The notes: generated by a model from the letters alone, not told the origin. A stretch of DNA of 64,000 nt from SHVO01 sp041905525 (GCA_041905525.1 JAYRKY010000004.1:62001-126000); one strand, 5' to 3'; counted from the first letter of the stretch, positions 24,937 to 34,122 are shown. Program-made: numbers and translations.

Positions 24937-25395
24937 ATGTTGAAAGTCAATAAATTAACGGATTATGCCACGGTCGTGCTGATTACCATCGCTCGCGGCC
25001 ACGTGGTGCGGTCGAGCCAACACATCTCGGAAAACACAGGAATTCCCCTTCCGACGGTCGCGAAATTGATGAAAAGCCTGAACAAGGCGGGTCTCGTGAG
25101 GTCTCAGCGCGGCGCCGCGGGCGGCTATTCGCTCGGGCGGGTCCCGGAGGAAATCACGCTCGCCGACGTCATCCAGGCCGTCGAAGGTCCGATCGCGCTC
25201 ACCGCATGTGCTGATACGTCCGACGAACAGTGCAGCATCGAGGCCGTTTGTCCGGTGCAAGGCCGCTGGAACCGGGTGAACTCCGCCGTGCGCGCGGCTC
25301 TCAGTCAGGTCACCCTTGCGGATATGGTTGCGGATATGAACGCCTTTGTGCTGCCGCCGGCCATGCCGGCACCTCCAGCGCACGTGGGTGAGTAG
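24937..25395 (+). CDS. Rrf2-family SUF system regulator (SufR/IscR-like)
   Basis: 152 residues. The winged helix (HISENTGIPLPTVAKLMKSLNKAGLVRSQRGAAGGYSL in segments) is typical of Rrf2. The Fe-S ligand cysteines are seen in ACADTSDEQC and IEAVC, matching the three-Cys pattern of IscR and the alphaproteobacterial SUF regulator. The holo form should report Fe-S sufficiency and repress the operon. It is the first gene, 2 nt before sufB. The promoter with an inverted repeat lies just upstream. Confidence 0.93.
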   Translation: MLKVNKLTDYATVVLITIARGHVVRSSQHISENTGIPLPTVAKLMKSLNKAGLVRSQRGAAGGYSLGRVPEEITLADVIQAVEGPIALTACADTSDEQCSIEAVCPVQGRWNRVNSAVRAALSQVTLADMVADMNAFVLPPAMPAPPAHVGE

Positions 25396-25397
25396 TC

Positions 25398-26846
25398 ATG
25401 GCTGCAAAGCAAGAAACCGCCGCTGCGGTTCGGAATGTCGAGCAATATAAGTACGGCTTCGTCACCGACATTGAATCGGACAAAGCCCCGAAGGGTCTCA
25501 ACGAAGACATCATCCGTTTCATCTCGGCGAAGAAAAACGAGCCGGAATGGATGCTCGAGTACCGCCTCAAAGCCTATCGTTACTGGCTGACGCTCGCGGA
25601 TGAAGAGCCGGCTTGGGCGAAGCTTGATTATCCGAAGATCGACTATCAGGACGCCTATTATTATGCGGCGCCCAAACAAAAGCTCGCGAGCATGGACGAG
25701 GTCGATCCGAAGTTGCTCGAGACCTACAAAAAGCTCGGGATACCGCTTGCCGAACAGGCCGTGCTCGCCGGCGTTGCCGTGGACGCCGTGTTCGACAGTG
25801 TCTCGGTGGCGACTACCTACAAGAAAAAGCTTGAGGAGATGGGCGTCATTTTCAAGCCGATCTCCGAGGCGGTGCATTCCCACCCGGAGTTGGTGAAGAA
25901 GTATCTCGGCTCCGTCGTGCCCTACACCGACAACTTCTTCGCCGCTCTCAACTGCGCCGTCTTTACGGATGGATCCTTCGTTTACATCCCGAAGGGCCTG
26001 CGCTGCCCCATGGAACTGTCGACCTATTTCCGCATCAACGAAAAGAACACGGGTCAGTTCGAGCGCACCCTGATCATCGCGGACGAAGGGTCTTACGTCA
26101 GCTATCTCGAAGGCTGCACAGCGCCTCAACGCGACGAAAACCAGTTGCACGCCGCCGTGGTCGAGCTGATTACACTCGATGATGCGGAAATCAAATATTC
26201 CACGGTGCAGAATTGGTACCCGGGCGATGCGGACGGCAAGGGCGGCATCTACAATTTCGTGACCAAGCGCGGCGCCTGCCGCGGCAAGAATTCGAAGATC
26301 ATGTGGACCCAGGTTGAAACCGGGTCGGCGATCACATGGAAGTATCCGAGTTGCATTCTTCAAGGCGACAACTCGGTGGGCGAGTTCTATTCGGTCGCGA
26401 TCACCAATAATCGTCAGCAGGCCGATACCGGCACAAAGATGATCCACCTCGGCGCGAACACGCGCTCGAAAATCATCTCCAAAGGAATCTCGGCGGGTAA
26501 GGCTGACAACACGTATCGCGGCCTCGTCCGCATCGGCCCGAAGGCCGATGGCGCGCGCAACTATACGCAGTGCGACAGCCTTCTCATCGGCGATCAATGC
26601 GGCGCCCACACGGTGCCTTACATCGAGAGCCGCAATCCGTCAGCGCAGACCGAGCACGAGGCCACGACGTCGAAAATCAGCGAAGATCAGCTTTTTTACT
26701 GTCAGCAGCGCGGGATGACGGAAGAAGAAGCGGTGTCCCTGATCGTGAACGGGTTTTGCCGCGAAGTGCTTCAAACCCTCCCCATGGAATTCGCCGTAGA
26801 AGCGCAAAAGCTTGTCGGAATCAGCTTAGAAGGCAGTGTCGGCTAA
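25398..26846 (+). CDS. sufB: Fe-S cluster assembly scaffold subunit SufB
   Basis: 482 residues, the normal length. It shows family blocks such as KNEPEWMLEYRLKAY, FKPISEAVHSHPELVKKYLG, YIPKGLRCPMELSTYFRIN and the C-terminal TEEEAVSLIVNGFCREVL. SufB pairs with SufD and SufC in the SufBC2D complex, which receives sulfide from SufS/SufU and builds a [4Fe-4S] cluster. It starts 2 nt after the regulator and overlaps sufC as TAATG. Confidence 0.97.
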   Translation: MAAKQETAAAVRNVEQYKYGFVTDIESDKAPKGLNEDIIRFISAKKNEPEWMLEYRLKAYRYWLTLADEEPAWAKLDYPKIDYQDAYYYAAPKQKLASMDEVDPKLLETYKKLGIPLAEQAVLAGVAVDAVFDSVSVATTYKKKLEEMGVIFKPISEAVHSHPELVKKYLGSVVPYTDNFFAALNCAVFTDGSFVYIPKGLRCPMELSTYFRINEKNTGQFERTLIIADEGSYVSYLEGCTAPQRDENQLHAAVVELITLDDAEIKYSTVQNWYPGDADGKGGIYNFVTKRGACRGKNSKIMWTQVETGSAITWKYPSCILQGDNSVGEFYSVAITNNRQQADTGTKMIHLGANTRSKIISKGISAGKADNTYRGLVRIGPKADGARNYTQCDSLLIGDQCGAHTVPYIESRNPSAQTEHEATTSKISEDQLFYCQQRGMTEEEAVSLIVNGFCREVLQTLPMEFAVEAQKLVGISLEGSVG

Positions 26847-27598
26847 TGGCGCTTCTCGAAATCAAGAATCTGCACGTCTCCGTCGGAGATAAGAAAATTC
26901 TCAACGGCATCTCACTCACGATGAATGCCGGCGAAGTTCACGCCATCATGGGGCCCAACGGCACGGGCAAGAGCACCCTCTCCAATGTCATTGCCGGACG
27001 CGAGGGCTACACCGTCACCGAGGGAGAAGTGCTGCTCGACGGGCAAGATGTCTTCGCCATGGAAGCGGACGAACGGGCTCGCGCCGGTATCTTTCTCGCA
27101 TTTCAATATCCCGTGGAAATCCCGGGGGTCACCACCTCCGCCTTTCTGAAGACCGCGATCAACGCCAAACGCCGCGCGCAGGGGAAGGCGGAGATGGACG
27201 CCATGGAGTTCTTGAAGCTCGTCAAGGCGAAGCAGAAATTGCTGGGCATGCCCGACGACATGATCAAGCGTCAGCTGAATGTCGGATTCTCGGGCGGCGA
27301 GAAAAAACGCGCCGAAATTCTCCAGATGACTCTGCTGGAGCCGCGGCTGGCGATTCTGGATGAAATGGACTCCGGGCTCGATATCGACGCCCTGAAGATT
27401 GTTTCGGAAGGCGTTAATGCGCTACGGGGACCGGACCGCTCCTTCCTCATCATCACCCATTATCAACGCCTCCTGGACTATATCGTGCCCGACCACGTGC
27501 ATGTGCTCGTCGGCGGAAAGGTTGTCGCCAGCGGCGGCAAGGAACTCGCCAAGCAACTCGAAGCGGAAGGGTATGCGCGCTATCAGAGCGCGGCCTAA
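26846..27598 (+). CDS. sufC: SUF system ATPase SufC
   Basis: 250 residues from ATG 26846, which shares its A with the sufB stop. Longer frames start inside sufB. Walker A is GPNGTGKST, the Q-loop region is AFQYPVEIPGV, the signature is FSGGEKKRAEI, Walker B is AILDEMDSGLD and the H-loop is ITHYQR. SufC is a soluble ABC-type ATPase that changes the SufB-SufD conformation for cluster assembly. It does not partner a membrane protein. The stop is 3 nt before sufD. Confidence 0.97.
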   Translation: MALLEIKNLHVSVGDKKILNGISLTMNAGEVHAIMGPNGTGKSTLSNVIAGREGYTVTEGEVLLDGQDVFAMEADERARAGIFLAFQYPVEIPGVTTSAFLKTAINAKRRAQGKAEMDAMEFLKLVKAKQKLLGMPDDMIKRQLNVGFSGGEKKRAEILQMTLLEPRLAILDEMDSGLDIDALKIVSEGVNALRGPDRSFLIITHYQRLLDYIVPDHVHVLVGGKVVASGGKELAKQLEAEGYARYQSAA

Positions 27599-27601
27599 GC
27601 C

Positions 27602-28852
27602 ATGAAGCAGTCGGCTCTCCTTGATCATCCCTTCGGCGAACGCTACGCCGCTGCGCTGCCGTCGGCGGATGCGGCGCGGCGCGAGGCGCGCGAAACGCTG
27701 AGGTTGGAAGGCCTGCCTGGCCCAAAGCGGGAAGAGTGGCGGTTCACGCCCCTCCGCGCCCTGGCAAAGATTCCATTCGTCCCCGCGGCCGCGGCTGAGG
27801 ACATCGATGTCCGCGAGGTTCCCGCCGACGTACACACACTTGTCGGAGCGCTTCGCGTCGTCCTGGTGAACGGAGTTTATCGTCCCGATCTTTCGGACTC
27901 CCTGTCGGAAGCGGGCCTGACCATCACCGAAGCCAACACGCCTGAGCGCGACGTTCATCTTCCGCTCGCGGTGCTGAACGCGGCGTATATGAGCGGGGGG
28001 GTGTCGATTACGGCCCGGGGCGTGGTCTCACGGCCTGTGCATATCCTCTCGATCGGCGCGGGGGGCGGGGATCCGGCGGCATTTCACCCGCGCGTGGTGA
28101 TCACGGTTGCGCCGACCGCGAAGCTTACCGTCGTCGAGAGCCATCATGGCCTTCCCGGCCAACCCTATTTCGCCAATCCGGTGACGACGATCTCGGTCGG
28201 GACAGCGGGAGTTCTGCGCCGCTATGTCCTCGTTCGCGAGGATAGCGAAGCCTTCCATCTCGCGACCACCGTGGCCGATGTCGCGGCCGACGCAAAGTTG
28301 GATGCGTTTCACCTTGGACTTGGTGGTGCGCTTGTGCGCCAGGAAATTGCCGTCGACTTCGTCGGCGAAGGTGCGCAGGTGCGGCTGAACGGCGCTTACG
28401 CGCTGACCGGCCGTGCTCACCACGACTTCACGACCTTCATGAACCACGACATGCCCGGCTGTGTTTCCAGCCAGGTGTTCAAAGGTGTGGTCGATGGCGA
28501 ATCACACGGCGTCTACCAGGGCCGTGTGCTGGTCGCGAGGCATGCTCAGAAGACCGACGGGCAGCAGCTTCACAAGGCCTTATTCCTGTCGCGCGGTCCG
28601 CAGGTGGACTGCAAACCGGAGCTCGAAATCTACGCGGACGACGTCAAATGCGCCCACGGGGCCACGACCGGAGAACTCGACCCCGACCACTTGTTCTACT
28701 TGGCCGCGCGCGGGATCGAGCCTCAGGCCGCGCGCCTCTTGCTCGTTCAAGGATTTCTCGCCGACGCCCTCGCCAACGTTGACGACACCGGCGCTCATGA
28801 GCTGCTGTCGGCCGAGATTTCCGCGTGGTTGATGCGTAAGGCTTCCGCATGA
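27602..28852 (+). CDS. sufD: Fe-S cluster assembly subunit SufD
   Basis: 416 residues. The C-terminal beta-helix matches SufD: VVDGESHGVYQGRVLVARHAQKTDGQQLHKALFLS, then LEIYADDVKCAHGATTGELDPD, and RGIEPQAARLLLVQGFLADAL. The conserved His/Cys region (KCAHGAT) lies at the SufB-SufD interface. The N-terminus has the typical GLPGPKREEWRFTPL. It completes the SufBC2D scaffold. The last four bases overlap the sufS start (ATGA). Confidence 0.96.
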   Translation: MKQSALLDHPFGERYAAALPSADAARREARETLRLEGLPGPKREEWRFTPLRALAKIPFVPAAAAEDIDVREVPADVHTLVGALRVVLVNGVYRPDLSDSLSEAGLTITEANTPERDVHLPLAVLNAAYMSGGVSITARGVVSRPVHILSIGAGGGDPAAFHPRVVITVAPTAKLTVVESHHGLPGQPYFANPVTTISVGTAGVLRRYVLVREDSEAFHLATTVADVAADAKLDAFHLGLGGALVRQEIAVDFVGEGAQVRLNGAYALTGRAHHDFTTFMNHDMPGCVSSQVFKGVVDGESHGVYQGRVLVARHAQKTDGQQLHKALFLSRGPQVDCKPELEIYADDVKCAHGATTGELDPDHLFYLAARGIEPQAARLLLVQGFLADALANVDDTGAHELLSAEISAWLMRKASA

Positions 28853-30099
28853 ACTCGCATCCTGTCCAGAAGATCTCTCCGCCGTTCGACGTCGCCAAGG
28901 TTCGCGCCGATTTTCCGATCCTGTCGCGGACCGTTCACGGCAAGCCGCTGGTTTTTCTCGACAGCGCGGCGTCGGCGCAAAAGCCGCGTCAGGTTATCGA
29001 GGCCGTCACCAAGGCGTATGCCGAGGAATACGCCAATGTGCACCGCGGCGCCTACTATCTCAGCGAGACCGCGACCGCCAATTACGAGGCGGCGCGCGAG
29101 AAGGTCCGCCACTTCATCAACGCAAAAAGCGTGTCCGATGTCGTTTTCACGAAGGGCGCGACCGAGGCCATCAATCTCGTCGCCGCCACGTATGGGCGAT
29201 CCGTACTGAAAGCCGGTGATGAAGTCGTCATTACGGCGGTGGAGCACCACTCGAATATTGTGCCCTGGCAGCTGCTGCGCGAGGCGACCGGGTGCGTGCT
29301 TCGCGTCGCCCCGGTCAATCCCGATGGCAGCATCAATATCTCCGCATTTGCAAAAACAATCGGTCCGAGGACGAAGCTGGTCGCCGTCGCGCATGTTTCC
29401 AATGTGCTGGGCACCGTTCTGCCTGTTCGTGAGATAGCTGAACTTGCGCATGCCGCCGGCGCCAGGGTCATGCTCGATGGATGTCAGGGCATCGTACATC
29501 GCCATGTGGATGTGCAGGATCTTGGCTGTGACTTCTATGTCTTTTCTGGTCATAAGCTCTATGGCCCGACAGGCATCGGCGTTCTCTGGGCCCGCGCCGA
29601 ACTCCTCGACGCGATGCCTCCGTACCAGGGCGGCGGCGATATGATCGACAGCGTGACATTCGCAAAAACCACTTGGGCGCCGCCTCCCGCCAAATTCGAG
29701 GCCGGAACACCGCCAATTGCCCAAGCCATCGGTCTTGGCGCGGCGATCGACTACCTCAATAGCCTCGATCGTATGGCGGCCGCCGATCACGAAGATGCGC
29801 TCCTGCGCCACGCCATGACCCGGTTGAGTGAAATTCCCGGCGTTCGTTTGATCGGTACCGCCCCTCACAAAGCGGCCGTGCAGTCCTTTGTTATGGACGG
29901 CGCGCACCCTCACGATTTGGCGACGGTACTCGACCGGAGCGGCGTTTGTGTCCGCGCGGGCCACCACTGCGCGCAACCGCTGATGGACCTTCTGGGCGTG
30001 AGCGCCACGACCCGCGCCTCCTTCGGGATCTACAATACAATCGACGAAGTTGAAGCGCTGGTGAGTGCGTTGACGCGTGCGCGCGAGGTGTTGCTGTGA
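28849..30099 (+). CDS. sufS: Cysteine desulfurase SufS
   Basis: 416 residues, a group II class V aminotransferase fold. PLP Lys236 lies in FSGHKLYGPTGIGVLW, and the persulfide-forming Cys374 lies in VCVRAGHHCAQPLM. The substrate-binding blocks HRGAYYLSETAT and VEHHSNIVPWQ are present. It takes sulfur from cysteine, giving alanine, and passes persulfide to the SufU-type protein encoded next. The start overlaps sufD and the stop overlaps sufU (GTGA). Confidence 0.97.
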   Translation: MNSHPVQKISPPFDVAKVRADFPILSRTVHGKPLVFLDSAASAQKPRQVIEAVTKAYAEEYANVHRGAYYLSETATANYEAAREKVRHFINAKSVSDVVFTKGATEAINLVAATYGRSVLKAGDEVVITAVEHHSNIVPWQLLREATGCVLRVAPVNPDGSINISAFAKTIGPRTKLVAVAHVSNVLGTVLPVREIAELAHAAGARVMLDGCQGIVHRHVDVQDLGCDFYVFSGHKLYGPTGIGVLWARAELLDAMPPYQGGGDMIDSVTFAKTTWAPPPAKFEAGTPPIAQAIGLGAAIDYLNSLDRMAAADHEDALLRHAMTRLSEIPGVRLIGTAPHKAAVQSFVMDGAHPHDLATVLDRSGVCVRAGHHCAQPLMDLLGVSATTRASFGIYNTIDEVEALVSALTRAREVLL

Positions 30100-30590
30100 A
30101 AGCCGCTCCGCTCAGTGATGATCTCCGCTCGCTTTACCAAGAAGTGATTCTCGATCACGCGAAGAATCCACGAAACGCACATGCGGTCGAGCACCATAGC
30201 TGCAAGGCACAGGGCAACAACCCGATGTGCGGCGACCGCGTCACCGTTACCGCCCGGATATCGGATGATGGACGGCTCGAGGAACTTGGTTTCGAAGGGA
30301 AGGGGTGTGCGATCTCGATCGCCTCTGCCTCGATGATGACGGAAGCCCTGAACGGTCAATCCGCTGAGTCGGCGCGCCGGCTGTTCGGCGTCGTGCACGA
30401 CCTTTGCACCGGTAAAGCCGATGCGGACGCGGTGAAGGCGTCGCTTCCCGAAGCGGCCGAAAGTATCGATAAGCTCGCGTCCTTGTCCGGCGTGCGGCAG
30501 TTTCCGGTCCGCGTGAAATGCGCGACGCTCCCTTGGCACGCCCTGATGTCTTGTCTGGACGGCAAAGGCCAGACCACTACAGAGAAATGA
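30096..30590 (+). CDS. sufU: SufU-type sulfur acceptor / IscU-like scaffold
   Basis: 164 residues from GTG 30096. The three Cys lie in NNPMCGDRVTV, EGKGCAISIASASMM and RVKCATLPW, with Asp after the first Cys, as in SufU/IscU. The roughly 18-residue insertion between the second and third Cys found in SufU appears to be present. In SufU systems a zinc-bound form accepts persulfide from SufS, replacing SufE, which is absent here. It is translationally coupled to sufS and to sufT. Confidence 0.93.
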   Translation: MKAAPLSDDLRSLYQEVILDHAKNPRNAHAVEHHSCKAQGNNPMCGDRVTVTARISDDGRLEELGFEGKGCAISIASASMMTEALNGQSAESARRLFGVVHDLCTGKADADAVKASLPEAAESIDKLASLSGVRQFPVRVKCATLPWHALMSCLDGKGQTTTEK

Positions 30591-31054
30591 CGATGCACGA
30601 CGAACCGCACGATCACAAACCCGCCGAACCGCCAAAAGATACGCCCGCGGCCGACGAGATGCGCGCCTATGACCCCTATTTCGGCGGCGGCGAGCCGCCG
30701 AAGGAAGGCACCACGGTCCGCGCAGGAGCGCCGAAGGATCCCTCGCTGCCGGTTGCAACGGAGGAAGCGGTGGTCGAGGCGCTTCGCGCTGTCTACGATC
30801 CTGAAATTCCGGTCAACATTTATGACCTCGGACTGATCTACGACCTCAAGATCGACGAAAAGGGCGACGCGGTGGTCACGATGACTTTGACCGCGCCGGC
30901 CTGTCCGGTCGCCGGCTCGATGCCGAAAGAGGTCGCCGAGCGGGTCTCGGCGGTGGAAGGAATCGGTGAAGTGGACGTGGTCCTGACGTGGGACCCGCCA
31001 TGGACGCCCGCAAATATGTCCGAGGTCGCGAAGGTCGCCCTCGACATGTTCTAG
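30587..31054 (+). CDS. sufT: SUF accessory protein SufT (MIP18/PaaD-like)
   Basis: 155 residues from ATG 30587, overlapping the sufU stop as ATGA. The N-terminal 65 residues are a polar, Pro/Glu-rich and probably disordered tail. The C-terminal MIP18/DUF59 domain has ALRAVYDPEIPVNIYDLGLIYDL and the conserved Cys in TLTAPACPVAGSMP. SufT proteins help mature Fe-S target proteins under high demand. The N-terminal extension is longer than in many homologues. Confidence 0.92.
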   Translation: MTMHDEPHDHKPAEPPKDTPAADEMRAYDPYFGGGEPPKEGTTVRAGAPKDPSLPVATEEAVVEALRAVYDPEIPVNIYDLGLIYDLKIDEKGDAVVTMTLTAPACPVAGSMPKEVAERVSAVEGIGEVDVVLTWDPPWTPANMSEVAKVALDMF

Positions 31055-31088
31055 CAAACTCGCAAACGCCCCTTATATTAGGTCCGTC

Positions 31089-31463
31089 ATGAGCACAGTC
31101 CAGACCAGCGAACCAAAGGCCAAGCGTTCATTGCCGCCGCCGATCCGCGTGACGGATGCGGCTGCGGCTCGCATCAACGAGATTGTCACGAAGGCGACGA
31201 AGCCTGTGCTCGGCGTCCGCGTGGGAGTCAGCAACAAGGGCTGTTCCGGCAAGTCCTATGTCGTGGAATATGCCGAGGAACAGCGCAAGTTCGAGGACGT
31301 CGTGGAACACAACGGCGCCAAGGTCTTCATCGACCCCAAAGCCGTCATGTATCTGCTCGGTAGCGAGTTGGATTACCGCGAGAGCAAGATGGAAAGCGGA
31401 TTTGTTTTCAGCAATCCGAACGAGAAGGGGCGCTGCGGCTGTGGCGAGAGCTTCTCGGTCTAA
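31089..31463 (+). CDS. sufA: A-type Fe-S carrier SufA/IscA/ErpA family
   Basis: 124 residues with the three conserved Cys of A-type carriers: NKGCSGKSYVVEY and the C-terminal pair in KGRCGCGESF. The fold matches the HesB/IscA family, with a 30-residue N-terminal extension. It accepts a cluster from SufBC2D and delivers it to apo-proteins. It lies 34 nt after sufT and is the last gene of the suf operon. Confidence 0.94.
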   Translation: MSTVQTSEPKAKRSLPPPIRVTDAAAARINEIVTKATKPVLGVRVGVSNKGCSGKSYVVEYAEEQRKFEDVVEHNGAKVFIDPKAVMYLLGSELDYRESKMESGFVFSNPNEKGRCGCGESFSV

Positions 31464-31480
31464 CGGCCGGGTAGACGCGG

Positions 31481-31870
31481 TCAGCGCATTCCCATGACTT
31501 TCATGAGGCGCTTGTCGACTTCCGCCAGCAACATCACCGGATGAACGGGTTTGTACAGCATGGCCACCCGTCCGGTTTGGAAGTCAGGGTCGTCGTCGAC
31601 CAGCTCCTCGACTTTGTCGGGCTGACCCGTGACGAGAATGGTTGCGATGCCGGGTGCCTTGTCCTGCAGCACTTGACGTAGCTCAAGGCCGCCCATGACG
31701 GGCATCATCACGTCGATAATGGCCAAATCGATGGTGCTTGCACCGATGACCTTGAGTGCTTCTTCACCGTCACCGGCCTGCATCACGTCGTAGCCACGAT
31801 GGCGTAGGAGCTCGGTGTACGACTCCCGCACCATCACGTTGTCATCGACAACGAGAATGCGACCTAACAC
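31481..31870 (-). CDS. Single-domain response regulator (receiver)
   Basis: 129 residues from GTG 31870, preceded by GGGGGA. Only a CheY-like receiver is present: acidic VVDDN, phospho-acceptor Asp in IIDVMMPVMGG, switch Thr in LVTGQ and Lys in YKPVHP. There is no output domain. It could be a phosphorelay intermediate or a protein-interaction switch. The partner kinase is not in the neighbourhood. It faces the suf operon convergently and appears monocistronic. Confidence 0.92.
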   Translation of the reverse strand: MLGRILVVDDNVMVRESYTELLRHRGYDVMQAGDGEEALKVIGASTIDLAIIDVMMPVMGGLELRQVLQDKAPGIATILVTGQPDKVEELVDDDPDFQTGRVAMLYKPVHPVMLLAEVDKRLMKVMGMR

Positions 31871-32026
31871 GATGATCCCCCGTTTGTACCCTTGTCACCC
31901 CTAGGCAAAAGGATAACCGTGAGGCCTATTTACTTCAACGATTTCGCCTGCAACTCTGCGGTGTTACGCGCACCGCAAGCCTGAAGCGAACGCCCTTTCG
32001 AACCCCCACCGCCCGAGCGACCCCCC

Positions 32027-32239
32027 ATGGAAAGCGTCATCTCAATTCTTCTTGGCATAGCGATGGTGGCTGTCGTGGCCGTCCTGGCTACGGGCCTTGT
32101 CGCCTTTATCGCGGGCGGTGAGTTCAATCGCAAATACGCGAACAAATTGATGCGCTTGCGGGTGGCGGCACAGGCTGTGGCTGTGGCGCTTTTACTGATT
32201 CTTTTGCTGCTGAGGACTTTCGGCCACAGTGCGGGTTGA
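32027..32239 (+). CDS. HIG1-domain twin-transmembrane protein
   Basis: 70 residues with two hydrophobic helices (about 5-30 and 46-65) joined by GGEFNRKYANKLMRLRV. This is the HIG1/twin-TM signature, with conserved basic residues in the loop. Mitochondrial relatives (HIG1A, Rcf1) associate with cytochrome c oxidase and respiratory supercomplexes. Alphaproteobacterial versions are common and probably sit near oxidases. The gene appears alone, 31 nt from the convergent gene. Confidence 0.88.
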   Translation: MESVISILLGIAMVAVVAVLATGLVAFIAGGEFNRKYANKLMRLRVAAQAVAVALLLILLLLRTFGHSAG

Positions 32240-32271
32240 TCCCGGCCGAAGCTCGAACACTGGCTCCGCGC

Positions 32272-33126
32272 CTAGCCGAGCAGTGGCCGCTCCGGTCTAT
32301 AGACGACCTTGTTGGCGCCCTCGAAATTTTCGATCTGCTGAATAAGATCGCGGCGGCGATTGCGTGTCGCTTGCACCAGTGCCGGCGTAATGCCCGCGTT
32401 GCCGATGGCATTCGTCGCGATCAACTCCTGCACGCGGTCAAGAAATGACTTGTGGGTGAGGGTTTCCGCCATATCTGCGGCGAAGGAAATGAAATGAGAC
32501 AGCCGCACGGGCTTCTGCGGCGAGGGATGGTAAACCGAAATCGCATAAGCGCCTGTCTTGCGGTCGCGGCGTTCCAAGATCGCCGCGCGCAGGTAAGTCG
32601 GCAGAGCGGTGAAAACGAACGCGGTTTGGGAGTCGTGTTCCACGACCAATTCTTCGAGGGCCCCAAGAATGTTGCCCACCGCTTCGGAAACCATTGAGTC
32701 GGTGACGTCCTCGCCGGCGGCGATGGCCTCAACCTGTGCAATGGCCGCATTGTCCTCGCGGCTGGAAAAGATCTGCTCGCCGCCGATGTGCAGCGAGACC
32801 CAATTGTCCGGGTTATAGTCCAGTTCGTATTTTGACACCTTGCGGCGCCACATGTTCTCCCAGTCGAACGCCATCGGATCGTGAAGGATATTTGGATCGC
32901 GGCGGATTTCCTCCACCGCCACGGCCGCCATTCGCATGGTGTTCGGGATGTTTTGCCCGCGGACGATCACCATGATGGTGCTGATTTTCGTCTTCACCGG
33001 AATGGTGACGCGGTTTGAACGCAGCGTCATGGCGGGAACGTCGCGCTGGCTATCCTCGTCCAGCGCGCCTTCCTGGTAGACGATCGACTTTTCGCGGAAG
33101 AGCGTAATTGTACCGATTTCAACCAT
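32272..33126 (-). CDS. Conserved hypothetical protein, 284 residues
   Basis: I do not recognise this family. The sequence is a soluble alpha/beta protein without signal peptide or membrane segments. It has a beta-rich N-terminus (MVEIGTITLFREKSIVYQEG), a central helical part with SREDNAAIAQVEAIAAGED, and a charged helical C-terminus ending in a Pro/Arg tail. Codon use and the clean start after a promoter-like gap suggest a real gene. It converges on the HIG1 gene. Confidence 0.75.
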   Translation of the reverse strand: MVEIGTITLFREKSIVYQEGALDEDSQRDVPAMTLRSNRVTIPVKTKISTIMVIVRGQNIPNTMRMAAVAVEEIRRDPNILHDPMAFDWENMWRRKVSKYELDYNPDNWVSLHIGGEQIFSSREDNAAIAQVEAIAAGEDVTDSMVSEAVGNILGALEELVVEHDSQTAFVFTALPTYLRAAILERRDRKTGAYAISVYHPSPQKPVRLSHFISFAADMAETLTHKSFLDRVQELIATNAIGNAGITPALVQATRNRRRDLIQQIENFEGANKVVYRPERPLLG

Positions 33127-33216
33127 GTTTCTCTCGTCTCGCTCCCGTGCGCTTGCAGCCCGGACTATATTTTATAGATAGCGGCGCAGAAAGGCATTTC
33201 AACTACGGCGCGCGCC

Positions 33217-34122
33217 TTATTCGGCGCTGAGACGCTGAGGATGGAAGAACGGCGCGTATTCCTCTGCGAGGGCGACGAGCCGCGCCATCAGATCGGTGAT
33301 GTCTCTTTTTAAAGCTTCAAATCTTGCTCTCGGTTCAAGCGTGCTTTCGTCCATGTAAAGGTTACGGTTGATCTCAAGCTGAAGGGCATGCGTTCCGTTT
33401 CCCGGGTCGCCGTAGTGCTGTGTGGTGAAGCCGCCGGCGTAGGGATTGTTTCGTGCCACCCGGTAGCGGCGCTGCGAGAGAAAGCTGTCGACGGCGTCCG
33501 TCACGGCGGGCGCGCATGAGAGGCCGGAGCGGTCGCCCAGGACCATATCGATGCTTCGCGGGTCGCCACTCAGGCTGACCGGCAGCCCGGTCGACGGCAT
33601 CGAATGGCAGTCAATAAGAATGCAAAAACCAAATTTCGCGTGCGCCCGGGCGATCAGCGCGCCCAAGGCGCGGTGATACGGTCGATAGACGGTCTCGACG
33701 CGCCGTTCGGCTTCCTGAAACTCGAGCTTGCCGCGATAAATTTCACGCCGGGTGGCCACGATGCGCGGGATCGTGCCGAGCCCGGCTCCGACGCGCACAG
33801 ATGTTGTGTTGGCAAAGGACGGTAACGCCCCGTTGAACATCTCGGGATCCAGCTCGTACGGCTCGCGATTGACGTCCAAGTAGGCGCGGGGATACAGCGC
33901 CCGAACGAGCGGAGCTCCCAGCTGCGGGGCTTCCGAGAAGATCTGGTCGACATAGCAGTCCTCCGACCGCCGCAGCATTGCCAGGTCGAGGGGCGAAGCG
34001 GCGACGAACTCCGGCGGATAGAATGACCCGGAATGAGGCGAGGCAAACACCAGCGGGACGCTGTGCCGGGCGGGCTCCAGGACCTCAATCGGGCTGGTGG
34101 GTATGGATTCGGAAGAAAGCAC
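33217..34122 (-). CDS. N-formylglutamate amidohydrolase family protein
   Basis: 301 residues from GTG 34122. The family's zinc-binding motifs are visible: ASPHSGSFYPPEF near the N-terminus, LIDCHSMPS in the centre, and a conserved GGFTTQHYGDPGNGTHALQLEINR. These enzymes hydrolyse N-formyl-L-glutamate to formate and glutamate, or related amides, at the end of histidine degradation. No hut genes adjoin it, so the physiological substrate may differ. It is 89 nt downstream of the preceding minus-strand context and divergent from tRNA-Val. Confidence 0.9.
   Translation of the reverse strand: MLSSESIPTSPIEVLEPARHSVPLVFASPHSGSFYPPEFVAASPLDLAMLRRSEDCYVDQIFSEAPQLGAPLVRALYPRAYLDVNREPYELDPEMFNGALPSFANTTSVRVGAGLGTIPRIVATRREIYRGKLEFQEAERRVETVYRPYHRALGALIARAHAKFGFCILIDCHSMPSTGLPVSLSGDPRSIDMVLGDRSGLSCAPAVTDAVDSFLSQRRYRVARNNPYAGGFTTQHYGDPGNGTHALQLEINRNLYMDESTLEPRARFEALKRDITDLMARLVALAEEYAPFFHPQRLSAE

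Noticed and set aside
25305..26609. A long open frame of 434 codons on the minus strand opposite sufB
   Set aside because: It is antisense to a fully recognisable gene and its translation has no fold or motif; high GC and biased third positions often leave the opposite frame open.
28795..29976. A 393-codon frame on the minus strand opposite sufS
   Set aside because: Same reason: sufS is certain, and the antisense translation shows no domain.
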